13,846 bases of DNA from Chthonomonas sp. UBA2391. Lineage in GTDB: Bacteria; Armatimonadota; Fimbriimonadia; Fimbriimonadales; Fimbriimonadaceae. The first letter of the stretch is position 1; every line of letters begins with the position of its first letter. The position numbers and the translations under genes were made by a program. Positions 6,626 through 12,403 of the stretch are shown here, in pieces. A model generated the notes under the pieces. It searched no databases. It saw only the letters and a program-made list of their open reading frames with translations, and had not been told where the DNA came from. The stretch is taken from positions 1-13,846 of the forward strand of contig DDSL01000033.1 of the NCBI GenBank assembly GCA_002343825.1. The letters run 5' to 3'.

Positions 6626-9154
6626 CTAGCGGGTTGCCGGGGCTTCGGCCATCCCGGCGATCCGCAAGCCGACGAAGGAGTTGGCCTGGAGCACCTTGAT
6701 GCTCCGGATCCGGTTTGCGCCGGGCTGGCGGCTTGCCGGGCCGGTAGGCTCGACGATAAATGCGCTGATTCCTCTTTCTCGCCATGTCCGGAAAGTCGGG
6801 ACCGCGTCGCGCTCGGCCCGGACGTCGTAGCCATATTGGATCTCTCGGCGGGTCACACGTCCGTCATCGGTCGTAATTTCCAGCGTCGCGACACGGTCGC
6901 CGAGCTCCATCGGAGCCGCCGTAACCACTGCCATCGCGACCCGCGGCAACGGCTTATCCAGGGTCAAGAGGGCCTCGACCGGTTGGGCCGCACGATCCCG
7001 AACCAAAACGCTCTGGAGCGGAATATCCATCGAGGTCAGCATGTGCGGTCCGACTCGGATCTTTCGTCGTTGGGCTTCGCCCGCTCCAAAGGCGGTCCCT
7101 TCGATGGGCCGGGTCGGCACTGGGCCACCGTAAAATGCCCTCTGGAGGGCTTCGTACGTGTCGTAACCAATCTGGCCAGGGAGGTCCTTGCGTCCGCTCC
7201 AGGCATATTCTCCCGCCAAGATATAAGCAGCAAACTGATCAAATTCGCGGAGCATGTTGGACTCGTTACTCTCATATCCAGCCCAGGTGCTTTGGAGGAC
7301 GCCGGTCCCGGCGTCGATGGCCGCGTGGATGAATCCATAAACATTCCCGGGCCGGTTCCAAGTCGTCGCGATGGGGATGTGCCCCTCTCGCTTGAAGAGG
7401 TCCAGAGACGTGTAGATCTTCGGGTTGGGGTCGTCCTTGTAATGCCAGTCTCCGATGAGAGTGCCATCCGGGAGGGCGTCGCGTCGGGCCTTGGCATCGG
7501 CGGGAGTGTGCCCGTGGGCGGCGTCGGGGGCCTCACCAGGAGCGAGCAACTTATCGCCCCAAACCATCATCTTGACGTCGTGCTTCTTGGCCAATTGACC
7601 AAGCCACTGAACGTGGGGCACCCACAGATCGGTGACGAGTTTTGGATCATTGGGCCAGCCGCGCATGTCCACCTCATCCAGCCCAAAGTGGAACGTATCC
7701 GGATTGAGCAGCTGGTCGGCCTCGGCCCACAGAGCGCCGAGAACCTCGCGGGTCCGTGGCTTTCGCGGGTCGATGGAAAACAGGACTTCGGGGTTGAAGG
7801 CGAGATCGCGATTCTTGCCATTGTTGAAGATCCAGCCCATGTGCCCAAAGCTCTGGATCAGAGGCACCGGGTTGATCCCCGCAGCTCGGTAGAGGGCGAA
7901 AAGTCGACGCAAGTCCTCTCGGGTCATGAACTGATCCGTCTTGATTCCGGGCAAACTCCTCCAGTCGGTCCGCTCGCACTGGAGGACGACCTGGTTGAAC
8001 TTCGCCGGGGCAAGAACGTTCTCCAACAACCGCGTCTGGAACGCAAGGGCCTCGGGACCGACGAACATGTGAACACCCCGGTAGGTCAGGCTTGGCCAGT
8101 CGTCGATCGTGCCCTGAGGTACCTGAAACTGTCCACGGTTGGGCCTGGCAAGCTGGATCAAACTCTGGACGCCGTGGCGTAGACCTTGAGCATCCTGACC
8201 AATGACCCGCACAAGTCCGGGCTTCGATTCGATTCGATACCCTTCTTTCGCGAGGTTGATGTTATCGACAACGAACTCAACTTTTCCAGTGCCAAATGTT
8301 CCGCCTGACCACCGTCTCGCCAGCCCTGTTCGGAAGAGCTGGACGAGCTCCTTCGGCCCCGTGATCTCCCCTGGCAGCGGGAGCTCGGCCGCAGCCATGG
8401 TGCTCTTCTTCGGCTGTGGAATCAGGGGCAGAGGCGCGACGGGTCCGGCGATGATGTCGGCTTGACTCTTGAGGTCCACCCGGACCAGAGGCGCTGCGCT
8501 CTGGGGGCTCGGCTCCCACTTCATGGTCACCTTCCCTGTCGCCGGTTGCCCCTTGCTCGCGGGGAGCTGGAGGGCGCCGATCCAGATCGTCTCCCGGCGC
8601 TCGCGGGTCAGGCGTGGGTCGTTGATCCCAAACGGAGATCGACTATGCGTCAGCGTCAGGCGTCCGGCTGGACCCTGCAGGGTGATCGACGCCGGACCTT
8701 GACCCCGGAAGTGAGGGTAGCGCGGAGCTTGAGGTCCGGTCGTGTCTCGCCACAACGCCGCCTCGGGGGTCAATTCCGTCTTCTGAGGATCGAAAACTGG
8801 GGCCCATAGATTGCCAAAGGTCTTCTCCACGAAGACATCCCCTTCTCCATTCCAGTCAAACCGGTAGTCGATCGTGAGCTCGTTCCCCTTCAGCCGGTAC
8901 TCGATCTGCCCCGTGGCGTTCTTTTCGACCGCGACAAAGGTCACGCGGATGCTGCCATCAGGTCGCTTCTCGATCTGCTGATCGGTCCAGCTTGAGCTCA
9001 AGAGGCCTTGCCATTCCCCTCGAAAATACTGGTACATGGACCCCCGCAAAATGGGAATCCCTTGAACCGTCCAGCGAAGCCCGGAGCGGTTGATGTAGTC
9101 AAATTCGGCCTGGGGCTGCAGGGCCGTGACCAAAAGCGCGGTGGAGAGCATCAT
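6626..9154 (-). CDS. Secreted GH20 beta-N-acetylhexosaminidase-like glycosidase
   Basis: About 842 residues from ATG 9154; an in-frame TTG at 9169 would add five, and a second ATG lies at 9151. Residue numbers here count from the TTG. The N terminus is a short hydrophobic export signal ending near ALQPQA. Residues about 25-270 form a beta-rich domain I cannot name. Residues about 285-350 look like the GH20 domain 2 (GYRIESKPGLVRVIGQDAQG). The barrel spans about 355-685 with HFGLDEVDMRG; D498-E499 are the expected catalytic pair, since GH20 enzymes act with help from the substrate's N-acetyl group. A C-terminal beta domain of about 150 residues follows. Enzymes of this family remove terminal GlcNAc or GalNAc from glycans, chitin fragments or peptidoglycan. 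No Shine-Dalgarno site is seen. The gene is divergent from the amidase and is followed by a strong terminator. Confidence 0.88.
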   Translation of the reverse strand: MMLSTALLVTALQPQAEFDYINRSGLRWTVQGIPILRGSMYQYFRGEWQGLLSSSWTDQQIEKRPDGSIRVTFVAVEKNATGQIEYRLKGNELTIDYRFDWNGEGDVFVEKTFGNLWAPVFDPQKTELTPEAALWRDTTGPQAPRYPHFRGQGPASITLQGPAGRLTLTHSRSPFGINDPRLTRERRETIWIGALQLPASKGQPATGKVTMKWEPSPQSAAPLVRVDLKSQADIIAGPVAPLPLIPQPKKSTMAAAELPLPGEITGPKELVQLFRTGLARRWSGGTFGTGKVEFVVDNINLAKEGYRIESKPGLVRVIGQDAQGLRHGVQSLIQLARPNRGQFQVPQGTIDDWPSLTYRGVHMFVGPEALAFQTRLLENVLAPAKFNQVVLQCERTDWRSLPGIKTDQFMTREDLRRLFALYRAAGINPVPLIQSFGHMGWIFNNGKNRDLAFNPEVLFSIDPRKPRTREVLGALWAEADQLLNPDTFHFGLDEVDMRGWPNDPKLVTDLWVPHVQWLGQLAKKHDVKMMVWGDKLLAPGEAPDAAHGHTPADAKARRDALPDGTLIGDWHYKDDPNPKIYTSLDLFKREGHIPIATTWNRPGNVYGFIHAAIDAGTGVLQSTWAGYESNESNMLREFDQFAAYILAGEYAWSGRKDLPGQIGYDTYEALQRAFYGGPVPTRPIEGTAFGAGEAQRRKIRVGPHMLTSMDIPLQSVLVRDRAAQPVEALLTLDKPLPRVAMAVVTAAPMELGDRVATLEITTDDGRVTRREIQYGYDVRAERDAVPTFRTWRERGISAFIVEPTGPASRQPGANRIRSIKVLQANSFVGLRIAGMAEAPATR

Positions 9155-9158
9155 TTCT

Positions 9159-9164
9159 AGTATG
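9159..9164 (-). promoter_or_regulatory. Candidate -10 element for the GH20 gene (leaderless)
   Basis: CATACT on the minus strand (9164-9159) matches the -10 consensus at 4 of 6 positions. It lies 4 nt before ATG 9154 and 7 nt before ATG 9151, so transcription would begin at or next to the start codon. No convincing -35 box was found at 16-18 nt. Confidence 0.35.
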
Positions 9165-9195
9165 TTCAATCGACGTGTTGACGCCTTTTCTGCTT

Positions 9196-9201
9196 TATAC
9201 T
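9196..9201 (+). promoter_or_regulatory. Candidate -10 element for the amidase gene (leaderless)
   Basis: TATACT (9196-9201) matches the -10 consensus at 5 of 6 positions and ends 7 nt before ATG 9209, which would make that ATG the first or second transcribed base. The earlier ATG at 9203 would fall upstream of the transcript start. TTGACG (9178-9183) is a good -35 sequence but only 12 nt away, too close for a standard sigma-70 pairing. Confidence 0.45.
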
Positions 9202-9208
9202 AATGGGA

Positions 9209-10516
9209 ATGCGGAACCGTGCCGGATGGATCGTCGGCCTGTCGATGTTGACGGGCGCAGGGTGGGCTCAGGTGGACTACCCCGAAGCCACGTGGTACCC
9301 GGCGGCGAGCGTCAACTTTGCCACCAGCAATCGCCCGAGTAGCTACCCGATCACCCACGTCGTGATCCACATCATGGAGGGTTACTACAACGGATCGATC
9401 TCGTGGTTCCAAAATCCGGCCTCGCGCGTCAGCGCTCACTATCTCATCCGAAGCACCGATGGGGCCGTCGCCCAAATGGTCAGAGAAAAGGATTTGGCCT
9501 ATCACGCCGGCGTGAGCTTCTACAATCAACAAGCGGTCGGGATTGAGCATGAAGGATTTAGCAGCAATCCTGCACTTTGGTACACCGACGCCCAGTATGC
9601 GTCGAGCGCTCGGCTCACTCGGTATCTGACCGCAAAGTTTAACATTCCTCGCACCCGCACCAACATTATTGGGCATAACGAGACAGGAAGGGCCACCAGT
9701 TGCCCCGGTCCTTGGGACTGGACCAAGTACATGGCGATGGTCCGCAATAGTGCCGCTTTGGTCGGATCATCCGTACCCATTTATATTCAACCTAATGCGA
9801 CGTTCCAGGTCACGCTGACCTTTCTCAACCAAGGCGACGATAACTGGGCCGGAACAGGGAGCGATCCCTGCCGCCTCGGGACGGTGGGAGCCTCGCCCTA
9901 TTGGGTGAGCGGCGAGTGGGTCAGTGATCAGATCGTTGGCGGGCCGACGACGACCACCATCCCCAATGCGAATGGGACGTTCACTTTCAATATGCGCGCC
10001 CCGGCAAGCAATGGCACGTACACCCAAGACTTCCAGCTTCGGCGAGGGAGCATCGGCCCATTTGGCCCCATCGTTCCCATCACGTTTAGGGTAGGACCCA
10101 CGGAGAAGATCATCGACAATACGGATCCTGGATTCAGCGTCACGGGAACCTGGAGCACGAGCACCAGCGGAACCGGCCGCATCGGGGCCGACTTCCGCAA
10201 CCGCGCCGTCACTCCTAAGTCGGAGGCGACCGCGACCTGGGCACTCGACGCCCCGGCCGAAGGGTTCTATGACATTTATGCGAACTGGGTCAGTGGCACC
10301 AATCGCCAAAGAAACGCCCTCTTTGAGCTCGTCGACCGCCGCGAGAACATCCCCGTTTTTGTGGATATGACGCAGAACGGCGGGACCTGGAACAAACTCG
10401 GCCGGATCTATCTGCGCCAAGGCGGCGGACGCGTCCACCTTCGCTCGTTCGGGAACACCTCTGGTCAGGTCATCGCCGACGCGATCAAGATCGAAGGACC
10501 GTATCCGGGACTGTAA
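9209..10516 (+). CDS. Secreted N-acetylmuramoyl-L-alanine amidase (Amidase_2) with golvesin-like tail
   Basis: About 435 residues from ATG 9209; ATG 9203 would add Met-Gly. I prefer 9209 because it starts MRNRAGWIV, a proper signal peptide with cleavage after GWA, and fits the -10 box at 9196. Numbers below count from 9203. Residues about 40-190 are a type-2 amidase/PGRP domain: His56 (THVVIHIMEG), His158 (IIGHNE) and Cys167 (SCPGPWDW) are the expected zinc ligands. This class cuts the bond between muramic acid and the stem peptide of peptidoglycan. Residues about 195-295 are a beta sandwich with FLNQGDDNWAG, resembling NBR1-type Trp-rich domains. Residues about 297-437 resemble the golvesin C-terminal domain, probably for binding. 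The role could be wall remodelling or attack on other bacteria; the sequence does not decide. Its 3' end overlaps carB on the opposite strand by 32 nt. Confidence 0.9.
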   Translation: MRNRAGWIVGLSMLTGAGWAQVDYPEATWYPAASVNFATSNRPSSYPITHVVIHIMEGYYNGSISWFQNPASRVSAHYLIRSTDGAVAQMVREKDLAYHAGVSFYNQQAVGIEHEGFSSNPALWYTDAQYASSARLTRYLTAKFNIPRTRTNIIGHNETGRATSCPGPWDWTKYMAMVRNSAALVGSSVPIYIQPNATFQVTLTFLNQGDDNWAGTGSDPCRLGTVGASPYWVSGEWVSDQIVGGPTTTTIPNANGTFTFNMRAPASNGTYTQDFQLRRGSIGPFGPIVPITFRVGPTEKIIDNTDPGFSVTGTWSTSTSGTGRIGADFRNRAVTPKSEATATWALDAPAEGFYDIYANWVSGTNRQRNALFELVDRRENIPVFVDMTQNGGTWNKLGRIYLRQGGGRVHLRSFGNTSGQVIADAIKIEGPYPGL

Positions 10517-12386
10517 GTGTGTCGCCGTACGTCTCCCGAGTCGCGTAATAGTAAGGCGTCTCGCTCTCAAACTCCGCCGCGCAGGTGTCCACCATCTTGT
10601 AGGCGCCTTGCTCGTCGAAGTGGCTGATCTGAGTAAGGACCGCCATCCAGAGCCGTACTTTGGGATCGAGGGCATCGTAAGTCTGCCAGAACCGGTCCAC
10701 TTCCCCGCTGATCTCGGGATTTGCGCTCACCGAGGCGGCAAAGTCGGCCATCGCCGCCTCGAAGCTCTCGGGGCTCACGTCCCCGCTCTCCTTGAGTCGG
10801 GCTCCGATGGCGGCGGTTTCGTGCTGGATCAAGGCAAGCTTGTTTCGCATTTCGGCGAGGTCGCGCTTGAATTCTCTGGGGATGCCAACCAAGGATTCGA
10901 TGACCGAAGCCGAGAAGCCGTTTTGGAGCGCCAGATAGATGGCGGCCGAAATGGCTTGATGGTCTTCGACCAGGGATTCCAGCTGCGTAAGAATCTTCTC
11001 TAGTTCGACTAAGGTCAACATGTGGTTGAGGAACCAGGGATCGACCCGGCACAGGCGGCTCACTTCGGGCACGGTCATGCCCCGGCGCAAGCCTTCGGCG
11101 ATCGCCCAGAGCCGCTCATCGGTCGGCTGCTTGATCGCTTTGTGCAGGGCCTCGTTCGGCATGAGTTGGAACTTCTCGTGCCTGAGGTCCTTTTGCTTGA
11201 CCTCCAGTCCCCGGATCGCCTTCATCAGTGCGCTCGGGAAGTTCCGGTCCATCGCCATCACCTCGCCGGTCGCCTTCATTTGGGTGAAAAGGGTGCGGTC
11301 GCCTCCGGTGAACTTATCAAACGGCCATCGCGGAATCTTGACCACGCAGTAGTCGAGAGCCGGTTCGAAACATGCCTTGGTCGTGCCCGTGACCCGGTTC
11401 TGAATCTCGTCGAGGGTCTTCCCAACCGCGATCTTGGCGCTGACCTGGGCGATCGGGTAACCCGTCGCCTTGCTCGCCAGAGCGCTGGATCGGGAGACCC
11501 GGGGGTTGACCTCGATGACGTAGTAGTCGAAGCTGTCGGGGTTCACAGCAAGCTGAACGTTACACCCACCCTCGATCCCCAAAGAGCGGATGATCTTGAG
11601 CGAGGCCGTCCGAAGCATGTGGTACTCGATATCGCTGAGGGTCTGGCTAGGTGCGACCACGATCGAGTCGCCGGTGTGGACCCCCATCGGGTCGAAATTC
11701 TCCATGTTGCAGATCGTGATGCAGTTGCCCTTGCTGTCCCGCATCACCTCATACTCGACCTCCTTCCAGCCGAGGAGCGAGCGCTCGACCATGATCTGAC
11801 TGCGCATCGAGAGCTGGAGGCCCTTGGTCCCAATCTCGAGGAGTTCCTCCCGTGAGTTGGCGATTCCGCCCCCAGTCCCGCCGAGGGTATAGGCCGGTCG
11901 GACGATGCAGGGATAGGGCACCCGGTCCAAAACCGCCTCAAGTTGCTCGGGCGACTCGATGATCCAGCTTTCGGGCACTGGCTCTTTGATCTCTCGCATC
12001 AGGCGACGGAATTCCTCGCGGTCTTCGGCTTTCTGAATCGCCTCCAGCGGAGTACCCAAGAGCTTCACGTTGTACTTAGCGAGGATCCCAAGATTGTGCA
12101 ACTGAGTCGCCAAGTTGAGCCCTGTTTGTCCCCCGAGGGTTGGAAGCAGACCATCCGGCTTTTCGCGCTGAATGACCCGCTCACAGAATTCCGGCGTCAA
12201 CGGCTCGATGTAGACCGCGTCGGCGGTTTCCTCGTCGGTCATGATCGTGGCCGGATTGCTGTTGATCAAGACCACCCGATAGCCCTCCTCGCGGAGGCTC
12301 TTGCAAGCCTGGGTTCCGGCGTAGTCGAACTCGGCGGCCTGACCGATCACAATCGGGCCGGAACCAATGACGAGGATCGTCTTCAT
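10485..12386 (-). CDS. carB: Carbamoyl-phosphate synthase large subunit, N-terminal half
   Basis: A 633-residue protein matching only the first half of CarB (E. coli: 1,073). Residues 1-400 are the carboxyphosphate (bicarbonate-activating ATP-grasp) domain: GSGPIVIGQAAEFDYAGTQA near the start, RPAYTLGGTGGG (163-174), ENFDPMGVHTGDS (229-241) and EVNPRVSRSSALASKATG (292-309). Residues about 401-620 are the oligomerisation domain ending in YKMVDTCAAEF (596-606). The chain stops just where the carbamate-phosphorylating half normally begins. About 70 residues between RNKLAL (514-519) and YKMVDTC (596) have no counterpart in E. coli CarB. The DNA beyond the stop is the opposite-strand amidase gene, so this is not a simple frameshift of a longer gene. 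CarB halves encoded as separate genes are known in Methanocaldococcus and Aquifex. It starts 17 nt after the GH26-like gene, so co-transcription is likely. The full enzyme feeds arginine and pyrimidine synthesis. Confidence 0.93.
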   Translation of the reverse strand: MKTILVIGSGPIVIGQAAEFDYAGTQACKSLREEGYRVVLINSNPATIMTDEETADAVYIEPLTPEFCERVIQREKPDGLLPTLGGQTGLNLATQLHNLGILAKYNVKLLGTPLEAIQKAEDREEFRRLMREIKEPVPESWIIESPEQLEAVLDRVPYPCIVRPAYTLGGTGGGIANSREELLEIGTKGLQLSMRSQIMVERSLLGWKEVEYEVMRDSKGNCITICNMENFDPMGVHTGDSIVVAPSQTLSDIEYHMLRTASLKIIRSLGIEGGCNVQLAVNPDSFDYYVIEVNPRVSRSSALASKATGYPIAQVSAKIAVGKTLDEIQNRVTGTTKACFEPALDYCVVKIPRWPFDKFTGGDRTLFTQMKATGEVMAMDRNFPSALMKAIRGLEVKQKDLRHEKFQLMPNEALHKAIKQPTDERLWAIAEGLRRGMTVPEVSRLCRVDPWFLNHMLTLVELEKILTQLESLVEDHQAISAAIYLALQNGFSASVIESLVGIPREFKRDLAEMRNKLALIQHETAAIGARLKESGDVSPESFEAAMADFAASVSANPEISGEVDRFWQTYDALDPKVRLWMAVLTQISHFDEQGAYKMVDTCAAEFESETPYYYATRETYGDTLTVPDTVLRS

Positions 12387-12403
12387 TAAAGGTTCATTTT
12401 GAC

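Noticed and set aside
6620..8182. 520-codon open frame on the plus strand, antisense to GH20, preceded by GATACTAG
   Set aside because: It lies wholly opposite a gene with clear GH20 motifs, its product has no recognisable domain and reads like a reverse-strand shadow of GC-rich coding DNA. The -10-like string is only 2 nt from the ATG.
9178..9201. TTGACG ... TATACT as a complete sigma-70 promoter
   Set aside because: The spacer is 12 nt instead of about 17. The -10 box is kept as a candidate on its own, the -35 pairing is not.
10485..10560. Frameshift or nonsense mutation in an otherwise full-length carB
   Set aside because: No second-half CarB sequence is visible past the stop in any frame; the DNA there encodes the amidase on the other strand.
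9767..10675. 302-codon open frame on the minus strand between amidase and carB
   Set aside because: Opposes the amidase C-terminal domains and overlaps carB in a different frame; the composition is low-complexity and Arg-rich.
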